64,000 nt of DNA from Parvimonas sp. oral taxon 393 str. F0440 (GTDB lineage: Bacteria > Bacillota > Clostridia > Tissierellales > Peptoniphilaceae): assembly GCA_000223315.2 (NCBI GenBank), contig AFUS01000005.1, forward strand, positions 434,001 through 498,000, written 5' to 3'. Both the position numbers and the translations under genes were made by a program. The notes below the pieces were generated by a model, which had not been told where the DNA came from, did not search any database, and saw nothing but the letters and a program-made list of their open reading frames with translations. The number at the start of each line of letters is the position of its first letter. Positions within the stretch are counted from its first letter, which is position 1. Below are positions 47,441 to 56,480 of the stretch, piece by piece.

Positions 47441-48892
47441 AATAACCTCCTAAAAAATTATATATAAATTTTTTAAAATTTTCTTGTTTAATTAAAAACT
47501 CATCATGTGTTGCAACTAAAACAATTTTATTCTTATCTTTTAAGTTATTTAAAATTTCAAAAACAATTTGCTTTTTATCTTCTTGCAAATAATTAGTAGG
47601 TTCATCTACTAAATAAACATCAGCATCTATTCCATTTAAACAATTCAGATAATATAGTTTTTTCTGCCCCATAGATTTTTTTGTTAAATCTTCATCTATA
47701 AAAAATTCACTGTCTAAAACCTCACTATTTAAAAAGAAAATATTATTATAGTATTCGTTTTTTCTAATTGAATCATTTATCAATATTTCACCACTATATC
47801 TTTCTGTTATTCCTAAAATATTTGTAAATAATGTTGTTTTTCCGGAGCCGTTTTCTCCTAAAATCAAATAAACATTTCCCTTTTCAAATTTTTCATTTAC
47901 TTTTGTTATTCCAAAAAGGGAATACTCTTTAAGTTCCAAACTATCAATACTATCATTATTTTCATCTAATTTTTTTACATTTAAAAACTCATAAAAATTA
48001 TTTATTATTGTCTTTTTAGACATATATTCTTTATAAAAATCTACATAAAATTCAACAGGCGTCCAGAAGTGAGAAACATATAAACTAAGAGCAAAAAATG
48101 CTCCAATACTTAACTTTCCCCTGTAAACTTCAATTCCTGAAATAATATTTACAACTAAAATCATAAAATTAAGACAAGAATAAGACAAAATATTATTAAA
48201 AAAGCTTTCAAATCTATATTTTTTCTTTGAATAATAATTATATTCTCTTGTAATAGAGTCAATTTTTTTGAATTTGTTATTATTTTCCCTAATTAAAAAT
48301 CTGAATTTATATGCATCTGATAAATATTTCTTACATTTTTCAATAGTATTAATCCAATTACCTGTTAAGATTTCAAATCTATGTTCATATTTTTTAGTTA
48401 ATAAAATAAAAATTGGAATTAATATCATAACTATTAAAGAAATAAGAACTGAGTATCTAAACATCATAATCAAAAGTGCAACCAAATAGACAAAATTTAC
48501 AATACACAAAATAGGATTTTCAAATATAAACTTATTTATTAATTCATAGTTCTGTCCTAAATTATGATAAATATTACTGCTTTCTAACTTGCTCTTCTTT
48601 TCATCAAAACATAAAATATTTTTATACACAGTATTTAATATATTTTTATACGAATTTGTTTCACAAACTCCCAATGATATATCATCAAAATAAAAATAAT
48701 TTGAGAAAAAATATAAGCGAAAACATTTAAAATAGCAAATAAAATCATATTACTTTTATCTTTTCCGATTATGGAATCAATAAATTTTTGAGATAAAAAA
48801 GGAGAAATTATAAACATAGATTTAACTGCAAGTTTAATAAAGGCTCTTTTATAAATTAATTTTTTATCCACAAATTTAATAAGTCTATACAT
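47427..48892 (-). CDS. ABC exporter half-transporter with degenerate signature (frameshifted)
   Basis: Membrane plus ATPase fusion of 488 residues after one A is added at 48643-48647 (raw pieces 48892-48635 and 48674-47427). The N-terminal two thirds hold about five or six transmembrane segments (FIISPFLSQKFIDSIIG, LYVSHFWTPVEFYVDFY). The ATPase has Walker A LGENGSGKTTLF and Walker B DVYLVDEPTN with an H-loop ATHDE, but the LSGGQ signature is replaced by KKSMGQKKL. That is usual for one half of an asymmetric heterodimer. The other half lies 36 bp upstream on the same strand. GAGGTGAT precedes the ATG. Cargo unknown; a peptide or drug exporter is likely. Confidence 0.8.
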
Positions 48893-48928
48893 ATATCACC
48901 TCAAGCTAAATTTTTTAGTTACTATTTA

Positions 48929-50488
48929 TTATATAAAAATACTTTTTGTAAAGTATTTTTCATCTATATATTTATGATCTATAACTATTATTGTTTTTGA
49001 CTGCAAAAATTTCATAACATCGTCAAATATTTCATAAAAAAGAGATTCATCAAGTCCTGTACTTATTTCATCAAAAATATATAATTCACAATCCTTATAC
49101 AATGCTCTGGCTAAAAGTAATCTTGTTTTTTCTCCACCTGATAAGGTGCTACTATCAAATCCGATGCTATTATCTGAATATTTTTCAATAACTTCTTCTA
49201 ATCTACATATCTTTATTATTTGTTTCAATTTTTCTTTTTCAATATTCGATTTGAAAGTAATATTATCTATGATTGACATATTAAATAATTTATTTTCTTG
49301 AAAAACTGCCGATAAAGATATTGTTTTATTTTTCTTTCCATCAATTAAGATATTTCCTGAAGTAGGCTTATACAAATTTGTAATCAATTTTGCTAATGAT
49401 GATTTTCCAGAACCGGTTCTTCCATTAATCTTAACTTTATCATTTTTATTAATAATAAAATTAAATTCACTTAAAATTTGATTATCACCATAGTTCAATG
49501 ATACATCTTTAAATTCAATAACATTAAAGTTTTTCTGTAAATCAATATTTTCTCTTTCAAGCATTTCAAAAGTATTGTCTATTCTCTTAACAGAGTTTTT
49601 AAATGCTGAAATTTCTTTTTGATTTTCTATTATATTAAATATCGGGTCAGTAATCATAGATGCATATAAAATTATTGCAATCAACGCACCAATGGACAAA
49701 TTATTTTGACTGACACGAATTCCTCCGATAAGAATCAAAATAGCCATAATTAGATTAAACAACAATCTTACAAGTGTTTGAGAAATATTTTTTATATTTA
49801 CAATTTTTTTATCCAATTTATTTAATTTGCTATTTTCAGAAGTAAAATCCTTACTAAAAAATTTTTCTTTATTAAATAATTTTATATCTCTTGCACCAAC
49901 GATAATATCAAATAATTTATTTATAACATTTAATCTCTGAATTTGACTCCTTTCGGAAGCAATTTCCGAACTATTTAAAATTTTTTGAATAAGAATCATT
50001 GATACAGAAGAAATAAGCAACATTGATATTAACATAATATAATCATATTTTATTATTATAATTGCACCTATAATAAAACTTGATATTGAGAAACCTAATC
50101 CAAAAACTAAAGGAATAATTTTATCATCAAGTGATTTTAAATCATCAATTATAGAATTAAAAACATTACTTCCCCCAATTTTTTCAAGCAAATCAATTTT
50201 TGTATTGAGAATACTTTCAATAATTTCATCTTTTATATCTCTATTTAGATTCAATTCAAACTTTGACCCAAAATTTATAAGAATTATCTTAAATAAATCA
50301 ATTAAAATATATATAAGTGAATACAATATAATATATTTAAAAAACTCGACTGTATAACCAGTAGTCAAAGAATCTATAACTTTTTGAATTAATACCATAG
50401 GAAAAATGCTGAAACTTCCGACAATAATTCCAGATATAAATAATATAATTATTTTATGAATATTCTTTTTATACTTACTTTTTATCAT
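48929..50488 (-). CDS. ABC exporter half-transporter, catalytically complete
   Basis: 519-residue ABC exporter with six transmembrane segments (first near residues 10-32) and a C-terminal ATPase: Walker A NGRTGSGKSSLAKL, signature TLSGGEKTRLLLARALYKD, Walker B LYIFDEISTGL and H-loop VIDHK. GGAG precedes the ATG. Together with the downstream gene it forms a probable heterodimer with one standard and one degenerate ATP site. No precursor peptide or modification gene was seen nearby, so the cargo is open. Confidence 0.87.
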   Translation of the reverse strand: MIKSKYKKNIHKIIILFISGIIVGSFSIFPMVLIQKVIDSLTTGYTVEFFKYIILYSLIYILIDLFKIILINFGSKFELNLNRDIKDEIIESILNTKIDLLEKIGGSNVFNSIIDDLKSLDDKIIPLVFGLGFSISSFIIGAIIIIKYDYIMLISMLLISSVSMILIQKILNSSEIASERSQIQRLNVINKLFDIIVGARDIKLFNKEKFFSKDFTSENSKLNKLDKKIVNIKNISQTLVRLLFNLIMAILILIGGIRVSQNNLSIGALIAIILYASMITDPIFNIIENQKEISAFKNSVKRIDNTFEMLERENIDLQKNFNVIEFKDVSLNYGDNQILSEFNFIINKNDKVKINGRTGSGKSSLAKLITNLYKPTSGNILIDGKKNKTISLSAVFQENKLFNMSIIDNITFKSNIEKEKLKQIIKICRLEEVIEKYSDNSIGFDSSTLSGGEKTRLLLARALYKDCELYIFDEISTGLDESLFYEIFDDVMKFLQSKTIIVIDHKYIDEKYFTKSIFI

Positions 50489-50610
50489 CGCTTTACTCCT
50501 AATTTCAACATTTTATTATGATATTTCAATACTAAATCATAATTTCACTTTTATTATATCATACTAAAAAACTTTTTCAAAATAGTAAATTTTAAGGCAT
50601 AAATTCATAA

Positions 50611-50636
50611 AAAAAGTCGGGATTTCCCGACTTTTT
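50611..50636 (-). terminator. Terminator of psuG
   Basis: AAAAAGTCGGG / CCCGACTTTTT hairpin with a minimal loop. It overlaps the last bases of psuG. Confidence 0.85.
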
Positions 50637-51555
50637 ATGCTAATTTTGAATATTCTATTGCTATTTTACTTGCAAGTTTTGCGTTATTGAATACTAATCT
50701 GATGTTAGCTTCAAGGCTCTTTCCATGTGTAAGTTTTTGAACTTTATCAAGTAGGAAAGGTGTTGTGTCTTTTCCTTTTATTCCATTTTCGTCCGCTTCT
50801 TTTAAAGCATCTAAAATTGTCTTGTCAATTAATTGTCTATCCATTGAATATTCTTCCGGAATAGGATTTGCAATTACAACTCCACCATTTAGTTCTAAAT
50901 CCCATTTAGCTTTTAAAACTCTTGCAATTTCTTCTTCTGAATTTATTTTACTAACTTTAAAATCACTTTCTCTTGTGTAAAATGCAGGTAATATATTTGT
51001 CTGGTATCCATAAACAGGAACTCCCTTTGTTTCTAAATATTCTAAAGTAAGTCCCATATCTAAAATTGATTTACAACCTGCACAAATAACAGCAACATTT
51101 GTATTTCCTAATTCTTCAAGGTCTGCTGAAATGTCCATAGTAGTTTCTGCTCCTCTGTGAACTCCACCGATTCCACCAGTTGCAAAAACTTTAATTCCTG
51201 CCATTTCTGCACAAATCATTGTTGCAGCAACAGTTGTTGCTCCATTTAATTTATTAGCAACAACATAAGCTAAATCTCTTCTTGAAGTTTTTGTTACACT
51301 AAGTCCGGCTTTCCCGATTACTTCAATTTCTTCTTTTGTTAGCCCAACTTTAATTTCTCCATTTATAATAGCTATTGTAGCAGGAATTGCTCCATTTTCT
51401 CTAACAACTTTTTCAACTTCAAGAGCTGTTTCAACATTTTTAGGATAAGGCATACCATGTGATATTATTGTTGATTCCAAAGCTACAACCGGTTTATTTT
51501 CTTTAATTGCATTTTTTACTTCTTCACTAACTGTTAAATATTTTTCTAATTTCAT
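50635..51555 (-). CDS. psuG: Pseudouridine-5'-phosphate glycosidase
   Basis: Breaks pseudouridine 5'-phosphate into uracil and ribose 5-phosphate, allowing salvage of the C-nucleoside from RNA turnover. The sequence has the family blocks VALESTIISHGMPYPKNVE, ATIAIINGEIKVGL, ATTVAATMICAEMAGIKVFATGGIGGVHRG (quoted here in parts) and KSILDMGLTLEYLETKGVPV. About 306 residues, normal. GGAGG places the ATG at 51555, inside the end of the upstream kinase gene, so the two are translationally coupled. Confidence 0.94.
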   Translation of the reverse strand: MKLEKYLTVSEEVKNAIKENKPVVALESTIISHGMPYPKNVETALEVEKVVRENGAIPATIAIINGEIKVGLTKEEIEVIGKAGLSVTKTSRRDLAYVVANKLNGATTVAATMICAEMAGIKVFATGGIGGVHRGAETTMDISADLEELGNTNVAVICAGCKSILDMGLTLEYLETKGVPVYGYQTNILPAFYTRESDFKVSKINSEEEIARVLKAKWDLELNGGVVIANPIPEEYSMDRQLIDKTILDALKEADENGIKGKDTTPFLLDKVQKLTHGKSLEANIRLVFNNAKLASKIAIEYSKLA

Positions 51556-52645
51556 AACTTCCTCCAAAATTTAATAGATTTTTTTCACTTATATTTTTAC
51601 TTACTGTATCCATAGATTGTGCAGTTATAAATCCTGCAACATTTCCAAGTTTTGCACATTCTAGAATATCTTTTTCATTAACAACACCAAAAATTATTCC
51701 ACTCATTGCAGCATCACCACAACCTGAAGTATTTTCAATCTTTGGTTTTTCGTTTATCCTTACTATTCCATTTTCATTTTTATCGGCATATAAAATTCCC
51801 TTTTCGCCCATAGAAATAAAAACTTTTTTAACACCTTTTTCTAAAAATACATTCACAATCTTTTCTAAATCACTTTCATTTTCATAAGGAATGTCAGTTA
51901 ATTCTTCTGCTTCATAAATATTCGGTTTTAAAAGATAGATGTACTTTAATAATTTCTTAATTTTTAAAGCCTTTTTTCTAGAAACACAATCTACAATTAT
52001 CTTTGAATTAGGGCAATTTTTACAGATGTATTCAAGCACATCTTCTCTTAAATTTGTATCCATAACTATATATTTATAACTCTTAATTAAATCAATAAGT
52101 TTAGAGATAAATTCAATATTGATTTCATCCAAAACTTCCATTGAAGAAATGGCAGTAAATAAATCATTATTTTCATCCAAAATAGAAATATAATTTGACA
52201 TCCCTCTATTTGTTAAAAATTTACTGTTTGAAAAATCCAGCCCAATTTTTTTCAAATAATCTTTAATTTCTCTTGAATAGACATCATCACCAAATACAGA
52301 AATAAATTTATTATCTATTCCCATTTTAAGTAAATTTTCAGCAATATTTTTTGCAACTCCTCCAAAAGAATATTCCAAAGTTCCCGGATTGGAATCTTTC
52401 ATATTTATTTTTTCAAAACTTTTTGCAATAAAATCAATATTACATCCACCAATTACACAAACTTCTTTTGATAAATTAGAATTAATCACATAGGCTCTTC
52501 CGACCAAATATCCTTTTTTAATCAAATTTGAAATATGAACTGCAACAGACGATCTCTTTATATTAAGTAAATCAGCTAGTTCATTTTGAGAAATATAAGG
52601 ATTTTCTTTTATTATTTCTAAAAGTTCTTGCTCTCTTTTTGTCAT
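51527..52645 (-). CDS. psuK: Pseudouridine kinase with N-terminal winged helix
   Basis: PfkB-family sugar kinase of 372 residues that would phosphorylate pseudouridine for PsuG. Residues 1-55 form a winged-helix DNA-binding domain (NPYISQNELADLLNIKRSSV). The kinase part has GGCNIDFIAKSF, GGVAKNIAENLLKMG and the anion-hole motif NTSGCGDAAMSGIIFG (GxGD type). The fused DNA-binding domain suggests self-regulation, as in other PfkB-HTH fusions; this is inference. AAGGAGG precedes the ATG. Pairing with psuG strongly supports the substrate. Confidence 0.9.
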   Translation of the reverse strand: MTKREQELLEIIKENPYISQNELADLLNIKRSSVAVHISNLIKKGYLVGRAYVINSNLSKEVCVIGGCNIDFIAKSFEKINMKDSNPGTLEYSFGGVAKNIAENLLKMGIDNKFISVFGDDVYSREIKDYLKKIGLDFSNSKFLTNRGMSNYISILDENNDLFTAISSMEVLDEINIEFISKLIDLIKSYKYIVMDTNLREDVLEYICKNCPNSKIIVDCVSRKKALKIKKLLKYIYLLKPNIYEAEELTDIPYENESDLEKIVNVFLEKGVKKVFISMGEKGILYADKNENGIVRINEKPKIENTSGCGDAAMSGIIFGVVNEKDILECAKLGNVAGFITAQSMDTVSKNISEKNLLNFGGSYEIRKIFNS

Positions 52646-52734
52646 AATACCTCCTTAAACAACAGTTTATTATATTATATCAAATGTTTATATAAAAATC
52701 AATATTTTTAAATAAAATAATAAATGAAAAATAA

Positions 52735-53400
52735 GTTGTTAGGATATTTACTTTTAACGTCAGAATATTAAATAAAGTTTTCTCCCTTATACGTCATCTC
52801 GACCGGAGTTGAGCAAAGCGAAACTAATCTAGCCCTAACTTTGATTATTTACTTGTAAATAATCAATAGTAGGTCTAACATAGTCATTGTAGTCTTATCT
52901 AATACAATGACTATGGAGATCTCATAAAGCTCCGTTATGTAGAATTAGATTTATCTAGTTGATTATTACAAAATTAACTATTTAGAAAAGTTTTTTAAAA
53001 CTTATTTTTGCTTATAACAAACAACCGTATTTCTAGAAAAAATTATAAATTTTTTTGTATGTATCTTCGATACATTTACTTTTGCTAAAGCAAAAGTATG
53101 AGATCTCTCGACTTCGCTCGAGATGACGTGTTGGGAGATTCTCTATGCAAAGTATTATGACGTGAGTGTTCTTAATTTATATAAAGATTAAAATTATTAT
53201 TATTTATTTACCTTTAACGTCTGGCTATTAAACAAAGTGTTCTCCCTTATACGTCATTTCGACCGGAGTGGAGAAATCTCATAACTACTTTTTTAAAAGT
53301 AAACAAAGTTAGGGCTAGATTGACTGCGCTTGAGATGACGTGTTAGGAGATTTTCTTTGCTATGTATTATGACGTGAACTTTTTTATTTTCTATAACGTT
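52735..53400. repeat. Large mosaic repeat region
   Basis: About 660 bp with no coding potential, made of the same modules seen near 31 kb and 62.5 kb: TACGTCATCTCGACCGGAGT, TAGCCCTAACTTTGATTATT, GTATCTTCGATACATTTAC, CTTTTGCTAAAGCAAAAG and ATGACGTGTTAGGAGATT, in both orientations. Confidence 0.8.
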
Positions 53401-53415
53401 TAAAAAACATATAAG

Positions 53416-53482
53416 AACCTCACCCTTCCACGATGCTTTGCATCGGGTGGGTGCCCGAGAACCTTGTTACTTCATAATAAAA
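53416..53482. repeat. GC-rich dispersed repeat, copy 3
   Basis: AACCTCACCCTTCCACGATG, then CTTTGCATCGGGTGGGTGCC and CGAGAACCTTGTTACTTC. Directly followed by copy 4. Confidence 0.85.
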
Positions 53483-53550
53483 ACCTCACCCTTCCACGAT
53501 GCTTTGCATCGGGCGGGTGCCCGAGAACCTTGTTACTTCGTAATAAAAAA
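53482..53550. repeat. GC-rich dispersed repeat, copy 4
   Basis: Near-perfect tandem of copy 3 (one T-to-C change in GGGCGGG), ending at the rpsU terminator. Confidence 0.85.
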
Positions 53551-53572
53551 AGTCCTTAAAATAAAGGACTTT
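53544..53572 (-). terminator. Terminator of rpsU
   Basis: AAAGTCCTT / AAGGACTTT stem with a T7 run on the minus strand. Confidence 0.8.
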
Positions 53573-53603
53573 AGTTAATTCAAAAAATTAAATTTTAAAC
53601 AGC

Positions 53604-53783
53604 TTAGAATTTTTTCTTTTTTCTTCTTGCTGCCTCTGATTTTTTCTTTCTCTTTACACTTGGCTTTTCGTAATGTTCTCTTTTTCTATATTCTGAAAGC
53701 ACTCCAGCACGTGCACATTGTCTTTTAAATCTTTTCAACGCATTATCCAAAGATTCGTTTTCGCCAACTCTGATCTCTGCCAT
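53604..53783 (-). CDS. rpsU: 30S ribosomal protein S21
   Basis: Short basic ribosomal protein of 59 residues: [20 protein letters not shown], then [20 protein letters not shown], then a lysine/arginine-rich tail ending RRKKKKF. This is the standard S21 sequence pattern. A G-rich ribosome binding site (GGGGGGATATC) precedes the ATG. It has its own promoter and terminator. Confidence 0.96.
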   Translation of the reverse strand: MAEIRVGENESLDNALKRFKRQCARAGVLSEYRKREHYEKPSVKRKKKSEAARRKKKKF

Positions 53784-53834
53784 GATATCCCCCCTCTCTT
53801 ATATAGACAAACTGTCTTGAGAAATAACATAAAT

Positions 53835-53863
53835 ATTATACAACAAAAATGATATAAATTCAA
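53835..53863 (-). promoter_or_regulatory. Promoter of rpsU
   Basis: TTGAAT and TATAAT with 17-base spacing on the minus strand. Confidence 0.65.
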
Positions 53864-53930
53864 GTAAATTCACTATATTTTTTCAGTATAATTGATAAAA
53901 TTTATAAAAAATTTTAAGATAATTTTAATT

Positions 53931-54272
53931 TTAGCCCGGTGGCCAATTTAAACTACGTCCTGCAAGAACGTGAAAATGTAAATGCTTAACAGTTTGTCCA
54001 CCGTCTTCATTACAATTATTTATAATTCTATAACCTGATTCATCAAATCCCATTCCCTTTGCAAGTTCGGAAATTTTTAAAAATATCTTTCCAACTACTT
54101 CAGAATTTTCCTTATCTACGAAATTACAAGATTCAATATGTTTTTTAGGGATTACTAAAAAATGAATCGGAGCTTGAGGGGATAAATCATTAAATGCAAT
54201 TATATCATCATCTTCATAAATTTTATTTGATGGAATTTCTCCATTAACAATTTTGCAAAATATACAATCCAT
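53931..54272 (-). CDS. HIT-family nucleotide hydrolase
   Basis: Histidine triad protein of 113 residues: CIFCKIVNGEIPSNKIYEDD at the start and the catalytic triad VKHLHFHVLAG near the end, in the HINT branch that cleaves adenosine phosphoramidates. GGAGGTGAG sets the start at the ATG at 54272; the frame is open to 54308. It often lies next to rpsU in Firmicutes, as here. Confidence 0.93.
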   Translation of the reverse strand: MDCIFCKIVNGEIPSNKIYEDDDIIAFNDLSPQAPIHFLVIPKKHIESCNFVDKENSEVVGKIFLKISELAKGMGFDESGYRIINNCNEDGGQTVKHLHFHVLAGRSLNWPPG

Positions 54273-54415
54273 TATCTCACCTCCATATAATAAATATATC
54301 AAAATCAAAATAGATAAGCTCTATTTTAATTATTGTATATTATAACATATTCCAAATATCTTTACAATAAAACAATACTCTCACAAAAGCATATATTATC
54401 CATTTTTTATAGAAA

Positions 54416-55795
54416 TTATAATTTATACATCATCCCAATATCAATAAGCTCTACATTGTCTTCAAATGTGAATTTTTCAAATCCTGATAAACTTGTAATC
54501 CAATAAGTAGCTTTTTTATATCTAAAATTATAAGACTTATTAATCAAATTGTCTAAAACATCTTGTTTAACTTTACTATTATTCCACTTAGCTTCAACAA
54601 ATAAAAATTCATTTTCATTATCATAAGCTAACATATCAATTTCAGATTCTTTTTTTAACTCTCTATCTGTTCCCCACCAATTACCATAATCAGTTGGAAT
54701 AAATGAAAATTTTGACTTTTTTAATCTCTCTTCAAAATATTCAATAGAGATTTTTTCAAAAACATCTCCCATATAATCATTCAAATTTTTTTCTATGCTT
54801 TCATATAAAACTTCTCCCAGTCCTATATTTATCATATTTAAGTTGGTTTGAACAAATTTATACCAAAATAGAAACATAGTATCTTTTATAACATAAATAG
54901 GTCTTTTTGTTTTTCTATTGAGTACAGGCGTCTTTTTTTCTATAATTCCAAGCTCTATAAGAGAATTTAGATAATGAGCTAAACCACCACTAACTACATT
55001 TAATTTTGTGGATATTTCATTTAGTTTACTAGCTCCTGCGGAAATAGAAAATAAAATATCATTATAAAACTTTGGCTGTCTTAATTCTTGTTTTAATAGA
55101 TTAAGAGGTTCTTCATACAAACGACCATTTGGTTTTAAAAAAATATTTATTATATTTTCTTTTAAAGACAAATTTTCATCAAAAAATGTCAAATATTCTG
55201 CAACCCCATTAGTTAATCCAAAAACTATTGATTTTTCTTTATCTGAATATGAATTGACAAACTCTCCGGATTCCAAATAATTAAAAGCATTTATTTTAAA
55301 TTGACTTGTTCTTCTTCCATACAAAGGACTCTTGTACCCTAAAACTTGTTCTTCCATAAAACTCATAGATGACCCACAAAGTATAAGAAATAATTTACTT
55401 TTTTCTCTATATTCATCTATCAAATTTTGTATTAATGATGAAATATATGGTGCTGATTCAGCTAAATAAGGAAATTCATCAATAACAAAAATTATCCTTT
55501 TATCTATACTATATTGAAATAAATATCTTAATGCACTTTCGAAATTACTGAAATCAGGTAATCCCTCTAAATTTCCACAAGTCTTATATATCGCTTTTGA
55601 AATTAAACTAAGATTTATTAACTCATTTGATTCAGTAGCAACAAAATAATAGCCCTCTTTGTCTTTTATAAATTCTTGAATTAAATAGGTTTTTCCAACT
55701 CTTCGTCTTCCATATATTACAGATAAGGCAAATTTTCCATTTTCATATTCTAAATTTAACTCTTTTAGTTCATATTTTCTTCCAATAAATTTCAT
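54416..55795 (-). CDS. ATP-binding protein with DUF234 nuclease-like domain
   Basis: Protein of 459 residues. The N-terminal ATPase has FIGRKYELKEL, the Walker A motif YGRRRVGKTYLIQEF and Walker B IIFVIDEFPYLA. A winged-helix stretch follows (NEISTKLNVVSGGLAHYLNSL), and the C-terminal part has EFLFVEAKWNNSKV, the ExK arm of a PD-(D/E)xK fold, as in DUF234. Members are common in archaea and anaerobic bacteria and are suspected of roles in genome conflict, but no function is proven. GAGGTGAT precedes the ATG. Confidence 0.9.
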   Translation of the reverse strand: MKFIGRKYELKELNLEYENGKFALSVIYGRRRVGKTYLIQEFIKDKEGYYFVATESNELINLSLISKAIYKTCGNLEGLPDFSNFESALRYLFQYSIDKRIIFVIDEFPYLAESAPYISSLIQNLIDEYREKSKLFLILCGSSMSFMEEQVLGYKSPLYGRRTSQFKINAFNYLESGEFVNSYSDKEKSIVFGLTNGVAEYLTFFDENLSLKENIINIFLKPNGRLYEEPLNLLKQELRQPKFYNDILFSISAGASKLNEISTKLNVVSGGLAHYLNSLIELGIIEKKTPVLNRKTKRPIYVIKDTMFLFWYKFVQTNLNMINIGLGEVLYESIEKNLNDYMGDVFEKISIEYFEERLKKSKFSFIPTDYGNWWGTDRELKKESEIDMLAYDNENEFLFVEAKWNNSKVKQDVLDNLINKSYNFRYKKATYWITSLSGFEKFTFEDNVELIDIGMMYKL

Positions 55796-55824
55796 AAAAT
55801 CACCTCAATATAATTATAATATAA

Positions 55825-55868
55825 AACAACACGATATGCAATAGTATATTATTGCATATCGTGTTGTT
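55825..55868. repeat. Perfect 19-bp inverted repeat
   Basis: AACAACACGATATGCAATA and its exact complement are separated by six bases (GTATAT), followed on the plus strand by ATTTTTTT. It lies in the leader of the DUF234 ATPase gene and downstream of the cysteine hydrolase gene. It could be a terminator or an operator. Confidence 0.85.
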
Positions 55869-55900
55869 GCATTTTTTTGCTTAATTAAATAATTTATTTT

Positions 55901-56412
55901 TTACAAAATATCAACTTGACACATTTTCATAGCTTCTAATGCTGTGTTATGACTTTGTGGAGTAACTCCCGCACAACATTTACTATCTACAATTAATTCA
56001 ACTTCAGGTAAAAATCCTTTAATCATTAAAGTATTTACAATCACACAAATATCTGTGCAAATTCCAACAAATTCTATACTTTCAATTTGCTCTTTTTCGT
56101 TTAGGCTTTTTAAATACTCAACCAAGTCGCTAGAGCCAAAACCTGCTTTTTCAAAAATTTTACAGTTTTCTTTATAGATACCTTCTCTGATTTTCCAAGC
56201 GTCAGTTCCTTTAATACAATGTTTTATAGGAAGTTTTCTTCCCTCTTGTGTATTTAAGTAATTATCATCGTGAGTATCCATTGTATAAATAATTTCTCCG
56301 TCAAAGTTTTTAATTTTTCCTTTAATTTAGGAATCATATTTATAGCCTCTTGAGTTCCCAACTTACCATCAACAAAATCATTTTGAACATCAATAACAAC
56401 TAATATTTTCAT
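55901..56412 (-). CDS. Isochorismatase/nicotinamidase-like cysteine hydrolase (frameshifted)
   Basis: After one A is added at 56314-56318 the gene reads as 170 residues from the ATG at 56412. It begins MKILVVIDVQNDFVDGKLGT, with the catalytic Asp, and contains the HCIKGTDAW segment and the nucleophile in FVGICTDICVIVNTL. YTMDTHDDNYLNT matches the metal-site region of nicotinamidases. NAD salvage (nicotinamide to nicotinate) is a fair guess, but related enzymes act on other amides. GGAGG lies upstream. Confidence 0.87.
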
Positions 56413-56480
56413 AACCAGCCTCCAAAAAGTTTTTTATAAAAAAATCTAAATATTTTAATCAAATAAATTATATACATTAT

